A stretch of DNA of 64,000 nt, from the NCBI GenBank assembly GCA_031841125.1, contig CM063110.1, positions 38,517,214 to 38,581,213 of the forward strand, in the 5' to 3' direction. Within the stretch, counting starts at the first letter, position 1. The number at the start of each line of letters is the position of its first letter. Source of the DNA: Acanthococcus lagerstroemiae (Eukaryota > Arthropoda > Insecta > Hemiptera > Eriococcidae). The translations under genes were made by a program, and so were the position numbers. Under the pieces are notes generated by a model. That model saw nothing but the letters and a program-made list of their open reading frames with translations. It ran no database searches and was not told where the DNA came from. Below are positions 9,753-22,119 of this stretch, piece by piece.

Positions 9753-12700
9753 GGATATTAACGATTTTTAATTTTTTGGGGGAGGGGGCTCAGCCAATGC
9801 AAAGTACGACTATGATTCTATTTTCCTCGAAGTATAGATCTAGCATACTATGAAAGCTACGATCTTTCAACCATTTTTCCGATTTCGGCTGTACTTGACT
9901 ATAGCAGATTTTGTTTCGCATTTTTGGTTTAGAGGCTAAGTTTTATCGGATTCGAATGATGCGAACTATTTCGGATTCGAAATCCATAACCACGTGTTCA
10001 GGGTGTGGAGCTCTAGAGTCGGGCGCAATAAAAGTGAATTATAAACTTGAAACGGGTGTTCTGTTCAGGAATAAGCCGTCAATGAGTACTAATAGAAGGC
10101 TATTCGAAATAAACTCGTTTATAATTCGTATACAACGTAGGTAGTAAATTTCAAACGTAAATACCGAAAAATCTATCGAAGATAATGCTGGGGGCTTTAT
10201 CCACCCCGACCTCTTTCTCGACATTCGTTGCCCTCTCGCGATATTTAAAACCTAGCCATGGATGGCACCACATTTAATTGATTTCGATCGAGTTCTAGGG
10301 CATTTGGCACTCTTTTTATCTGCTTACATCAGAAGACGACCAGGAATTTCTGTATTATTGTGAGGCAGGATGAATATGGTCTAGATCTCCATATTCATCC
10401 TGCTCGTAAAGTAAATACAAAAGAAAAAACAAATAAATAAAGATATATCTTCATAGTGTAGAATTCTGACTGATTAACATTTGATTATTTAAGGCTTGGG
10501 TTAACGATTTTCAATTTATTTATTGAAAAATAGAAATGGGGTTTCAAGAAGTAAGAAAACCTCGTTTTTTCTCATTTAAAACACTTTGGATCTGAAATGT
10601 TTTGAAGGCGGGGGAAAGGAGGGCACATTTCATCAATTCCGCTGTACTCGTTAATTTCGTACATTACGTTCAATATAAACTACCAGAATTCACATTTGTT
10701 GGAATTGGAAAGTGCAAGAAGTACAGCGACACTAAGACCCCTCTCACTATACTCTTTTCTTGAAAATAAAAAACAAAAACCTGATTTCACAATATAGCGT
10801 TTGACATTGAGCTTTTGCTGGAGAGGGCGTCATCGATATACATTTTTCGAATAGAATACGAATGAATGATACCGAATAGTCGATTTTCGAAATATACATG
10901 ATACGCGAATTCGTCGAGGGTCGTACACGGTTCTCGATGATTTTTTGTTCTTGCTCTGATGATTTTTACTGTAATGACAAGCAGCGGCGCGAAATTATTC
11001 CGAGTTTTTCTCGCCGTACATCGGTATATAGCCGTCGGTTATACCCAGTCACGCTTGTTATACGGCGACGCTGAATAAATTTTATATATAAGAATTCGAT
11101 GCAAGGTAATTTGGTGTCAGTTGAATTTGTCGCTAAGATATATTACAGAAGGTAAGGTGGGGTACGCAAAACAGTTTCGGATACACGCGAAGAGAGCCAC
11201 CAGGCTATGTTAGTCGAATTTATATATTTAGGAAAAAAAAACACCTACACTGAACACCGAAAATAGTATATTCGACCCGATATAGTGAACTTGAAATTAC
11301 ATTGAAATAGACGAATGCTGTGCGTGGTATCAAAAGAGCTTGGGTCATCGACAATATTTTTTCATCTTCAAGGATACTTATATCGATTTTCGTAAGAACA
11401 GTTAATACACCAGAGATCTGCTCGAATTCTCGAGTGATCCGATTCGATAGACACAAGTGTAGCAATTATTTGGGTAAGGTAGGGTACAAGCAATAGAGTG
11501 GAAAGAAAAAAGAAACTTTCAAAAAAGTAATGACTCTAGGAAAACAAAATGTGTCTCCCCGTCCAAAAACGAGAAAGTCAACATTTTTTCGGATTTGGTC
11601 GATGTTTGAAAGCTTCATACTCCGGTCCAAGTTTAGGTAAAGGGCACAAAGTTTTAATAATTCAGTTATCCTAAACGTTGACTATCATGCATCAATCGAT
11701 TCGTTTTCATTCCGTGATCATGAACACACTCACTTTTGGTTGGTAATGAGCGACCCTGAAGAAAAATTAGGTAACAAAGGCAAATTATTCATGCTAAATT
11801 CATAAAAGTAGCAGTTCCTATTTTTTTTTAAATAATAATAATAAAAAAGGACAACTTTGTCGGTAAGAAAAATACAAGGAAACGGGAAAAACTAAAACGT
11901 AACATTTTTAGCCCCCCAAAAAAATCGATTTTAAGATTATTATAGATTCTTGTACGAAATTCGAAGCTCTTTCACATGAAGAAGATCGCAGCCTCCAGAC
12001 ATATCAGCTAGCAGTTCTACATCCTCGACCATCGAACTTGTTGAACGTATCTAGGAGATGAAAAAATTATACGACCATCTTCGCCGAATTCTGAATTTTA
12101 AAAAAGTTATCCTGCACTGAGTAATTTTTCCATCTCCTAGATACGTACAAGTTTCCATAGTCACAATAGCTCTCAAACCATTAATTATTTACCTAGGGTT
12201 GGGTTGAAAACCGGTATCTTTGAGCATTTAACGAAAACCGAAATTTTCCTAACTTTAACGTTTTCTAACGCCTTCAATTTTGAGAATAGACAGCACGTCG
12301 TACTTAGATTTTTTCCATCCAAGCCAGTGCTACCAGCTCCCATAGTCAGATAATTCATTCGGTCAATTATCACGTCCTGTATATCGGCTTGAAAATTGTG
12401 TTTTTGTGATATTTAAAATAGCGTAGCCCCTTCAATTCGCTCACAGGCAACTTTTCGTATTCAACTTCTTTAGTTTCATCGAGTACTATGGGTACCTAGC
12501 GGGTTCTCGAACGGAATCCGGACACCCTGTATAATAGCCTATGAAACAATTTGATCTTTGACAAGAAAATCGACAAATTGTATTCAAAAACTTTGAACGC
12601 GTTTTTCTCAATAAATCTTGTTTTTCAAGAATTACGAAGTACGTCTTTTTAATGAATGTAGAGAGATGAATATAGCACACAAGAAGCTGGAAAAGGTCTT

Positions 12701-13020
12701 ATTTTGTCAGGAATTGAGTCTCTATATTATAAACATGTGCTTTTAACTCAAATATAATCTGACCGACAAAGTTGACACTTTTTACAGAAACTGCTACTAA
12801 TTATAACCTGTCCAATAAGAAACGTTACTTTCAGACGTTAGGCGTGAAATTTCATGTGCCACGGGACTGGATTGGACTGACTTACTGGACTTACTGAACT
12901 TATTGGATTGACTGACTGACTGGTTTCATATAATAACAGGTTTTTGCTCAAATATGCTCATTAGTATGACGTCGTTTTGACATTTTTGTTTTTACTTTGA
13001 CATACTATGGAAAAAAACGT
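9753..13020. other. Non-coding, mostly unassigned
   Basis: No credible coding sequence. Contents seen: a perfect hairpin at 10365-10403; two direct copies of a GGTAAGGT(G/A)GGGTAC-like word at about 11152 and 11472; a GGACACCCTGTATA end at about 12519-12532 of the kind seen at Tc1/mariner-like termini; and AT-rich filler. Confidence 0.4.
10365..10403. repeat. Perfect 15-bp hairpin
   Basis: GCAGGATGAATATGG (10365-10379) and its exact reverse complement (10389-10403) are separated by the 9-nt loop TCTAGATCT, which can partly pair with itself. The stem does not extend further, so it is shorter than a normal miRNA precursor arm. Confidence 0.8.
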
Positions 13021-13039
13021 TACGTTGGAGCGTTACGAA

Positions 13040-13087
<48 letters not shown>

Positions 13088-13310
13088 TAATACTGACTGA
13101 CTGACTGACTGGACTGTTTGGACTGTCTACAGACAGACAAACATAATGGGGCATTCTCATGTTGCTGACTGGACTGACTGAACTGTCTGGACTGTCTAAA
13201 GACAGACAGACAGATAGACATGATGACATTCTCATGTCGCTGACTGAACTGACTGGACTGACAGACAGACACGATGACATTCGCATGTCGGCGCAGTCCG
13301 CGAAGCAAAG
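13040..13310. repeat. (AAT)n and CTGA/GACA simple-repeat block
   Basis: A trinucleotide AAT run occupies about 13041-13092. It is followed by (CTGA)n, then a degenerate higher-order array of CTGACTGGACTG and ACAGACAGACA words interleaved with repeated ATGACATTC(T/G)CATGTCG units (about 13219 and 13271). Open frames here (for example 13159-13545 + and 13033-13350 -) are translations of these repeats. Confidence 0.85.
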
Positions 13311-15780
13311 ACATGAAAATGTTCTTTCGTTGTTGCAGACTCGTCTGCAAGATGTTCTTTGTATTAGGGTTTGCTGCGCACTCCGGACGTCTCTAAATTG
13401 TAAGCACCTAACGTCCGCTTCTTTTCTCTTTCTAACGAAAAATTTTGTCCGCTGGGTTGCCGACTTGGACTCCGAAAAAGATCGTGGCAGGTCTGTTACT
13501 CCCAGATCTATCCAAAGAGGAGAAGAGAAAGTGACAGGTAGATAGACAATCCGCTGAACTTAGATACAGCTAGTGGGACAGTCAACCCTTTAGACAGACA
13601 GGCTGATAAGCTGACAGAAATAAAAACTGGCAGATGTACGGACAGCCCTGTTCTCCTAATTGAGAATAAAAAGTAGCAAGGGTCAAGATCCAGGACCTGG
13701 GAGCGTATTTGATAACTACCATGGTGAAGAGTTTCTTCATTATCGGGACGGGGAGGGGGGTTCTTGTTAAGACAAATATGCTGGAATAGCTTTCAATCGG
13801 AATTCTAGCTGCTGGTTAGCCCATGTTCCGCTCTGTTCTCAAGCTTCAGACATCCAACTTCATTCAGAATACACTGAAAGTAGCCGTATTAATTGCGAAC
13901 AAATATTATCACCATTTCTGTGCAACTTATAGGCACGCTGCGAAACAATTTTTGTTGCGAAAACTTTGTGTCAACTTTGATGAACACGACAATAGGTACG
14001 GCATAGAAAATGAATTTCGAGCGCGTGACCGGAGTACAAATGACTTGACCAAACTCGAATGTTTATTTCTGGATTCTAGAACTCTAGAGTCTCGGGATTT
14101 TAAGTGAGAACATGCTGTCAGCTAGTTAGCCAGTCAATACCGGGTCCGATCGTAATTGAAAAGTTTTCAAATCTATTGTTATTTTCCACGCATGAGACAT
14201 CATCGAGAACCTCATCAGACCTTGAAGGCGCTCCAGATATGGCCGATGACTCGAAAATTAGTTCACATTGTGCTGGCGTAATAATCTGCCGCGATTTATT
14301 ACACCGCTGGTTCGCGGTAGCTTGACAGGGTACACCGACTTTGAAACGAAGTGAAAAATTTAGCTCGTTCGATTCTATCGTATATTAATTAATTTCCCTT
14401 TATAGCGGTCATATTTTTAATTGCTCGTCGTTTAAATTTGTACGTTTACGATACACACGGGGAGTTCGTATACCGACTTAATTATTTTCGTTGCTCGTTC
14501 TTAATAATTTCTGTCAACTGTTTCGTAGTACAGCAAAGGGGCACTCCGCTGGCTGTGTATATACCGTTTTCACAAGCGAACTGTTTCCAAAGAAAATTAA
14601 TCTTCGTCGTTATTATTAACGAAGAGCGCGAAAATTTACGTTGAAATTGTTTGAACTTTCGAATACGTTTAACACCGTTCAACGAAATCCAGAACTAGGG
14701 TTCCGCAGATTTTAATTTCTCCGGCTCCTTTGTACACCGGAGAAGGTACCAAGTTTTTCCTTTTCTACTTCGCGTTCTCAGCTCTAACGCCGTGTAATAT
14801 CAGAGACAAGGTATAAATTGCTCGCGCTCAGGTCAATGTCCTCGAGCCAAGGGCCTGCCGCAAATACTAGTTCTAGGAGTAAGCGCCACTCCAACTCAGC
14901 TTTTGCAGGGTGCCGGCTGCTCCTGCTGGCTCCAGATGCAGATTATACATCCACACAGCCTCATCGTACCGCAGATCAATAATCGCGGATTAGGTTAAAG
15001 GAATTCGCTATTTCCGGAACTGCTCCGGTAGATTCGAGAGAGTCTACGGGGTACCCAACAGCGCAGTGTAGTATTAGGCAATGACGAGGGTAAACAGTGA
15101 CAAACTGACCGCAAAAAAAAACGCTCTATTGTTGTTTCGAACGTCCATTAATCTTGTGCAAACTGCGAACTTAATGTTTCCCGAAACTCGCAATCAGTGG
15201 CAGCCTTTTGAACTGCTAATATAACACGACAGAAGGGACCCGACCGCCTGCCCGGCTAATTTGACGGTAAAAAAATCAATTTTGCTTTTCCGAATTGGTC
15301 GCGTCACCACCGCCATCGCTGCTCTTCGCGCCGACACAGTCGATTTCGGAAATATTTGTTCCTGTTAATAAAAACATATAATGTAAGCCCGGGACGCGCA
15401 AGTTCTCCATCGAATAATGTTAGATTCGTGTTTGCCTTTCAAACGGGCTTGTTTGTTTTCGGGGCGAATTTACTTTCTTTTATGATCCGGGGGTATTTAC
15501 TGTTTAAAGTGGAGTTGCGAGTCGTAGTTAACGGTTTGAAAACAGCAGCTGCTATTTGGATTAGATTTTTGCTCTCGTCCTCTCTTTCGCTTTCGGCGCG
15601 CTTTTCGGCAAATTCTACTCGCAAGTTTCAGGAATCGACACGCACAGCGGTATCGTATAATCCGATTTCGAGACCGACTGAGGTCCGCCCGCCTATTAGC
15701 TCTTTGCTCCGTGTCCTTCCTCCGCATCCGATTTTCGAGACTTCGCCGGCACTGTCCTACCGCCGATTAATTGGTTCATG
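13311..15780. other. Non-coding, repeat-poor
   Basis: No gene recognised. Frames such as 13823-14107 and 15356-15781 show no domain, and their composition follows the local DNA. CpG-containing sequence at about 14700-15750 looks less repeat-derived than its surroundings and may be ordinary intergenic or regulatory DNA. Confidence 0.35.
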
Positions 15781-15985
15781 ATTAAAGTCTTTACATCGGA
15801 TTTTTTTTTTTTTTTTTCATCTGCTAGCGGCTCTTCTCACCTTCGCTCGCAGCCAATTTTTGTAAAAATACCGTATCTGCGTGACGCCGGTTATCTAGTC
15901 CTCGGTCAACATCTTTACATCGGCTTTTTGTTCTCCCACTCGGTAACTTTTCTCCCTTTCCTGGTTGTAACTGATTTTCAATGAC
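15781..15985. repeat. ~118-bp minisatellite, first block
   Basis: Two units of the array continued at 17160-17960 and 18330-18590. The marker words are CTTTACATCGG(A/C)TTTT, TTCTCCCACTCGGTA and TTGTAACTGATTTT. A poly-T run has expanded in the first unit (about 15801-15815). The block is cut off by inserted elements at about 15990. Confidence 0.75.
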
Positions 15986-16099
15986 GAAAATAAGGGGGGC
16001 ATGGGGGTAGCCAGTAAGGGGCAGGGGGCAATTGCCCCCGAATTTTGAAGAAAAAAAACTCACAAGATTATTTTTGAATATTTAAAGCCAACTGATAGA

Positions 16100-16790
16100 C
16101 TGGGTGAGCGAAGTAGTATATTTGGGGCAGGTAATATCATTCAATAAACCGAGGGCACGCGAGATCTCAAACCGAACAAGGATTGGCTGGAACAATTTCT
16201 GGAGGTTAAAAAACATGTTCAAGAGCAAGCTGCACATCAGCAAATCGGAGCCAAAGCGGAAGTCTGGAGAGAATGCATTCTACCCACAATGACCTACGGA
16301 GCACAGACGTGGGCCCTCGCTAAAACAAATGTGGAAAAGTTAAGGGTTTCTCAAAGGGCGAGGGAAAGAAGCATGCTGAATATTAAAATCAGGGACAAAA
16401 TTCTAAACAGCAAAATCAGAGTCAAAACGAAAATTCAAGATATTGGGCACTTCTTCGAGAAACTAAAATGAAAGTATGCGGGACACATTGGGTGGCAAGG
16501 GGTAAAAATCTGGGAAATAAGGTAGAAGGCTGGGTCCCCAACGATATAAAAAAAAGAAGGGGGAGGCCACTAACCCGCTGGACTGACGAAATTGCAAAGG
16601 AACTGGGCCAAAGATGGAGGAGGCATACAACTGACCGTAAGAGATGGAAAGAGGAGGGGGAGGCATTTGCCCAAAAATGGGCGATGTGTGGGGAAACAGA
16701 TGGAGAGACGTGTCCCGTCAAGTCGGGCGCACTATATTCTAAGAGTGTACAACACATCGATATGCTGTACTAAATATATAAATAAATAAA
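16100..16790 (+). pseudogene. 3' fragment of an RTE-like non-LTR retrotransposon
   Basis: Translated blocks are VVYLGQVIS, then TYGAQTWALAKTNVEKLRVS (about 16292-16350), then a RGRPLTRWTDEI basic motif (about 16559-16595), ending in an (AAATA)n tail at about 16772-16790. These are C-terminal features downstream of the RT domain, as in the element at 6.06-8.69 kb, which has the same TYGAQTW block and the same kind of tail. There is no RT core, so it is a 5'-truncated insertion. It lies between two blocks of the 118-bp minisatellite. Confidence 0.8.
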
Positions 16791-16924
16791 AGCCAACTGA
16801 ATAAAACTCGCAGAAAATAGGACGTGCCTAGAGGCCTAGACGCTGGACAGCGAAAATGTGTGACTGGCATCACACTGATAGCAAAGCAGTGACTTGTACC
16901 TGCACAAATTCTACCTTTTTGCTC

Positions 16925-17172
16925 CCACTTGGAAAAAATTCTAGCTACGCCCATGGGGGAGGGGGCACGGGTGACAGCTTGTCCCCAAGCCTTTGCTGGA
17001 GTTGGGAAATTTTAGTAGGTGGATCAAAAGTTGGAAAAATACAAGTCGAAAGGTTTTTTTTAGCCAATACATAATACAAACAAATTTTAATACTTGGGAA
17101 TTTTGAGTTGAGTCAGTGAAGAATTTCACAATTCTTGCCCTTCTAGAAAAAACTCTTCGCTACGTCCCTGTT
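16925..17172. mobile_element. MITE-like fragment with GCTACGYCC ends
   Basis: GCTACGCCCATGGGGGAGGG at the left and CTTCGCTACGTCCCTG at the right resemble ends of the C-rich hAT-type MITEs in this window. The internal GGGAAATTTTAGTAGG words recur at about 49105-49125. The ends are not in clean inverted orientation, so this may be two overlapping fragments. Confidence 0.4.
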
Positions 17173-17960
17173 GATCTTCGCAGCAGCGCCAATACTGTCG
17201 GCATGCAGCCGATCAAACAGTACAGTTAACATTACGTCGAGTTTTTGTTTTCTTCCACCCTCTAACTTCCTCCCTCTCTTTCAGCTGCAACTGAATTTTA
17301 CAATAACGCCAGCGCTGTCGACGTGCAGCTAGTAAGTTCTTCCACAATGAACATCTTTACATCAGTTCTTGTTTTCCACCACTCCTTCAGTTGTAACCAA
17401 TTTTTGTTACAGCACCAGCGCTGTCGTCTGCAGTTTGTCAGTTTTCCTTTTTCAGTCTCATTGGATCTACGCAACAGCACCGGCGCTATTACCTTGCAGC
17501 AAGTCAGTTCACAGTTAATACATCGATTCTTTTGTTCTCCCGCCTGGTATGTTTTCTCCCACTCCTTCAGCAGCAATCAGCTTTCACAACACCAGCACTG
17601 GTAGATGCAGGTGGTCAGTTAGTTCACAATTAATATCTCTACCACGTTGTTCTCTTTGTTCTCCCATCCAGTAGCATTGCTACAGCTTCCTCAGTTGCAA
17701 CTGACTTTTGCAACAGCACCATCGCTGTCAATCCAGTTAGTTCATCCATAATTAACATTTTATTCTCCTACTTGGTACTTCTTCTCCCTCTCCTCTGGTA
17801 GTAGTTGTTTTTTATGATAGTATTAGCGTTTTGGACGTGCAACCCACGAGAATTTCTTTCCATGTCTCAGTGGAATTGATTTTTGCAACAGCACCGGCCT
17901 CATCAACTTGTAGCAAGTCAGCCCACAATTAACATTTGTGCATTCGCATATGAAATGCAC
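17160..17960. repeat. ~118-bp minisatellite, main block
   Basis: About seven diverged units, marked by repeats of AGCACCAGCGCTGTC-like words at about 17185, 17303, 17413, 17475, 17590, 17713 and 17888. Each is followed by TGCAG(C)..GTCAGTTC, AATTAACATCTTTAC and TGTTCTCCCACC words. Spacing is mostly 110-125 bp with one short unit (about 62 bp). Confidence 0.85.
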
Positions 17961-18049
17961 TATAGCGGCGCTACTAGTCTGCTGTTGAGAAGGTGATCAT
18001 GTATACTTATTACTTACATACTTAGGTAACTGACAGTGTGTATGCGGCA

Positions 18050-18225
18050 TTCGGACTTGAAGGGTCGGTGGCGCGCTAGCGTCGCAACTGTTCTATATGT
18101 AGGTAAAATGGATCTCTGCAGGCTGCGTGTGTTAGTAGTAGTGCGTGTAACAGCGCTCCATTTACCTACATACAAGTTGCAAAAAAATTCCACCAGATGT
18201 CAGCCACTAGTCTTTCAAGTTTGAC
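18050..18225. repeat. Inverted-repeat insertion in the minisatellite
   Basis: The left arm words GACTTGAAGG, GCAACTGTTCTATATGTAGG and TAAAATGGA face the right arm TCCATTTACCTACATACAAG, TTGC and CTTTCAAGT in reverse complement. This is a foldback element of about 175 bp. It lies between minisatellite blocks. Confidence 0.6.
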
Positions 18226-18329
18226 TTGTTCAATTTTTCCAACTTCGCCTGACTGAAAAAGTAAATTTTCCCAACGACTGAGTGAAAAATTTCTACAGGG
18301 GGTGAGGGGGCAGGAGTATCGGCACGTCC

Positions 18330-18590
18330 CTGCATGCAGTCGTCAGTCCGTAATCTATATCGCGTTTCTGTTCTCCCACCCAGCAGCCTTTTTTTCTCTA
18401 TTTGCAGCCAATTTTTGTGACATTATCGCTGTCTTCATAATCAATTAATTCATTATCAGTGTCTTCACGCAGGATGTTTATTTACCTGTCAGCACTATCC
18501 AAATGCCACGGGCCAGTTAGTCCATAATTAATATCTTTAGAATTACGTTTTGCTGTTGGTTCTCACTCCCTCTATGCCCATTGCTACGTA
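18330..18590. repeat. ~118-bp minisatellite, last block
   Basis: Two weakly conserved units with GTTCTCCCACCCAGCAG, CAGCCAATTTTTGTGAC and TTAATATCTTTAGAA words that match the earlier blocks. The preceding 18.23-18.33 kb holds a C-rich MITE-like end (GGCACGTCCCTG). Confidence 0.6.
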
Positions 18591-19129
18591 CAGTGGCATC
18601 GGAAAGTTTTATATTATTTGGGTACCAAAATTATAAAAGTTTAAATCGGGGGAAAAAATAGGCTGAAGGTTTTTTGTTTCTCAAAAGTGGAGGTAAGAAG
18701 CACCCAATATAAACCTTCAAAAATCTCGCAAATATCGTCTTTGAAATCTCTCAAAGTGCCTCATTACAAATGCTAAATTATTTTTCAATTTTTTCTCCAA
18801 TTCTTTGGAAAGAGAAATACAAATGATACATTGTATCCCTAAATTTTTAGAGGAGTGCAATGTACTCGTGTTATCCCCTCCTTCACCCAATCAGACGTCA
18901 GTGGTCATGTTTCTTTTACACAGCTGAAAAGTAAACTATCAGGCTAACGGAACTTTTTAAACACTTTCTTCACATGTAAGACCCCTTATTTCCACTCAAA
19001 GAAGTTTCCTTGCTAGGGTAGTTGTTCTACACAGTGAACACAAACACAATACTAGGTGTGGATAATTGATCTCAGTGCAGGTACAAAATGGAGCAATTGT
19101 AGACTAACATGAAATTTTTCATAAAAGCC

Positions 19130-19350
19130 TTTGTAACATTCCATAAATTGTCAAGACTCGTCCAGACTAAATTAAAACGCGTTCAGATTCTTCAATCTCT
19201 TGCTGACTAGGTCAAGACTTACTGGGATACATTCAAATGTACACGTCAAGATTCATCAGAACAATTCTGACTAAACTGCGTTGAAACAACTCAGGGCTCT
19301 TTTATACTCTGTTAAGATTTAACTTTCAGACTTTTTCAGGATTCGTTCAG
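19130..19350. repeat. Degenerate GACTC/CGTT array (reverse orientation)
   Basis: Loosely repeated words of the type AAGACTCGTCCAGACT, CGTTCAGATTC and CAGGATTCGTTCAG appear every 10-20 bp. This is the reverse complement of the GAGTCTTAACGAG type found at 20.6, 22.1, 24.3 and 30.6 kb. Confidence 0.5.
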
Positions 19351-19579
19351 AGTGTATCAAAAAGTTTCATTAAGTTATGCATATTCAAATAGCGCACTGT
19401 CCCATCCCTTCCGCGCTAATGCCAATGGTAAGCCCTGGCTGTAAATAAAGCTGAATACAAATGTCGAGTACTCTCTTCTCTGTTACACCCCGATGAGCGC
19501 TGTGCATCAAAACTAAGAACAGAGAGAAGAAAGAACAGCGATATTTGTGATCGAGATGTCGAAGCCATCTACGAAATTA

Positions 19580-20300
19580 TTTGGACACGCAAGCCAGTAA
19601 ACGAACCAAAACAAAATGATGAACGAACGCTTGAAAAAGAAAAACATAAAACGGGGGAAAACTTTTTTTCTCGAAATTAGATCGTGCTGTGGGAAGAGGG
19701 CATAGAGCTACACATGTGATCCAGAGTAGAGGATGGGGATGAAACATTCGAACTTCGTAACAAGGCGGCACACAGCGTGCTGCAAATCGAATCAGCCTGC
19801 AGATCTCGTGAAATAGACCAACGGTACGCCGAGAAATCAAAAAAAAAGTAGTCAAATTCACGAGATCTCGCAATTCTAATGCCATTTCGAGCGTGCAAAT
19901 CCCCGAGAACTGAGTCCGAGCTCTCACGTATCCCATATACGGTACATAGCGATACTATAACGTACGGACGTCGTAAAGATGAAAAATAATACAATTTCAG
20001 ATCTTTATCGCTGTCGGTAACGGCGGCGAATTTTTTGCCCCGGCAAATGTACCATCCACACCCCGTAGCTCCGCGTCGAAAAGCTGGACCGGGAGAAAAT
20101 GCTCGAGAAAACCGAGAACGGCTCTCTACAAGGAAATTCGGAGCACGTATTCGTCGATTATTATCGTAATGAAAACGCGGCCACTTAATTTCGACCCGGT
20201 CGAAATTGAAAAAACCCTGGCGAGCTTCCGACGCCGGACTGCCAGGCAGGTGTTGTCTCTTTTAATTAGCATATAGAAAGGGGGCAAGGCCGTGCCAGGA
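19580..20300. other. CpG-containing non-coding stretch
   Basis: No domain is recognisable in the frames here (19577-19936 and 19677-19994, both minus). The sequence lacks transposon ends and has more CpG than the flanks. It could be unique intergenic or regulatory DNA; nothing firmer can be said. Confidence 0.3.
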
Positions 20301-20559
20301 GGAGAACGCCCCTCGAAAATTCAGAATACACGAAAATTTCAAATATGAACTTCTGACTAGCCTCCGAAGTCTGCAAATAAATTATTATAACAAGATTCAA
20401 CAGTTCTGACACAGAAGTCTTATCCGAGTCTGGGCCGAAGCCGTCGAGAAAAAATCCGGGACAGAGAGGAAACATGAAAAAGGCAGTGTGGGTCATTTGC
20501 GGAACTGTTTTTGCGCACAAATACCCCAAAACAAAGAACAGACGATAAGAAATTCGGGG

Positions 20560-20990
20560 AACCCTCTCGTCAGCCCTAGTCTGAGCAGGACTTAATCAGT
20601 CTGAGAACATTAATTTTTGAAAGAATTTGATAAACACTAAGGAATCTCGAGGGAGACCGAAAAAGTCGAGCAGTCCTAGGAAAGACTAAGTTAGTTTTGA
20701 TAGAATCAGGATGAGAATCTTATACGTAAGTCTGAATACCTGAATAAGTCCACAAAGAGTCTACACAAACCTTAACGAATTATAGTCTGAATGAGTCCTA
20801 TTTTGGTCGAATGAGTTTATTGAATCGAGTTAGAACGAGTTTCAATGAGTCTTACCTCGATCTTTGTGAGAGTAAATAAGTCTCGCCAGTCCTGACAGGA
20901 GTACCAAAACAATTCTTGAAAGCGTTCGAATAAGTTTTGAAAATTTTGAATAAGATTTTGGTGGGTTTTGATAAGCAAAAAAGGACTGGC
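20560..20990. repeat. Degenerate AATGAGTC/AACGAGTT array
   Basis: Many loosely spaced copies of words such as CTGAATGAGTCC, TCGAATGAGTTT, AGAACGAGTTTCAATGAGTC and GAATAAGTTTTGAA. The period is about 10-20 bp and highly diverged. Confidence 0.55.
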
Positions 20991-21312
20991 AGTTTTGGTC
21001 ATGTACAATATAGCGTTTTTGTAATACACCTACATCCAAACTGCATTTTTGCAAACTGTTTTTGATTCTGAAAAATGACTAATTTTCAAATGATAGATTC
21101 ATTACTTTACTACTGAAGAAACAAACCATGATTTTGATCCATTTCTGTCTTAGTGCAAAAGTGAACAATGAACAGTCATTTCTTGACACCGTGGAGACAT
21201 GGTAGCGAGGACAATTCCAGCAACATAATGAAGTTCGCATGAGTGTAGAGTGCGAAGCACTGATACTTGTTGAAAAGGACTCATTTTGCGCGCAGTATAC
21301 AAAATACCAATC

Positions 21313-21476
21313 CAGGCGCGGATCCACGGGGGTATGAGAAAATTTTCCTCAAATCCAAAAAAAAAAATCTCTGAGGAGGAGGAAATTTGTGGGCGGGGAA
21401 TCTACAGGGGAGGGAGCAGCCAAAAAATTTCTTCTGCCATTTCCCTCCCCAAAATGGTCGCCTGGATCCGCCACTG
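21313..21476. mobile_element. hAT-type MITE, 164 bp
   Basis: Ends CAGGCGCGGATCCACGG and, in reverse complement, CAGTGGCGGATCCAGG form the TIRs. The flanking 8-bp duplication is TACCAATC (21305-21312) and TACCAATT (21477-21484). The 8-bp duplication and CA-initial TIR are typical of hAT elements. No coding capacity. Confidence 0.85.
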
Positions 21477-22119
21477 TACCAATTCTGGAATAAAAAAATA
21501 GTGATTTTGGCATATTTCTGGTCGTACAAATTAAAACTAGTTTCAGCACTAAGAATATGAGATTCCACTTTTTCCAATGATGAGAGAAGTTCTTGGTTTT
21601 CCCCCTCTCTTTTATAATTATTTATTTTTTAATTAATTCCTGAAAACGTTTTCCTTGTGTTAGAAAATAACTCATATTTTTCATGAATTAAATTTTCGTC
21701 ATTTGAATATACTCGTGTGTTCCATGCCTTACTTTTTCTGATCAATTCTTCAATAAAATTAGTCTTTTAACAAAATACAAGAAAAATGAAATAAATAAAT
21801 AAAAAACTTGTACATTTCAAATTAGCTCTTATCAGCGATATTACTTCTTTACCGAATGAGACACGTGAAACAGAAATATAAATAAATATCATGAGAAATT
21901 CCAAAATTTCAACACTAGGACGGAGAACGGTATGTATAGAATTTCTAGAGCGTAAAAGAGCCTTGCTGGTGCTAAAAATGTCTGTTAGGCAGTGAAAAGC
22001 CTACTTTGGAGCTATCATTTTCCTACAAGACTACAGGAAGCCTGCATCGAAAAATAGTTAAAATAAAATGCACTTATACAAATATACTAAAAAAGTAATC
22101 AGAACTTTCGGTCTCTGCT

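Noticed and set aside
13033..13545. Open frames of 81-128 residues over the simple repeats
   Set aside because: Translations of AAT, CTGA and GACA repeats.
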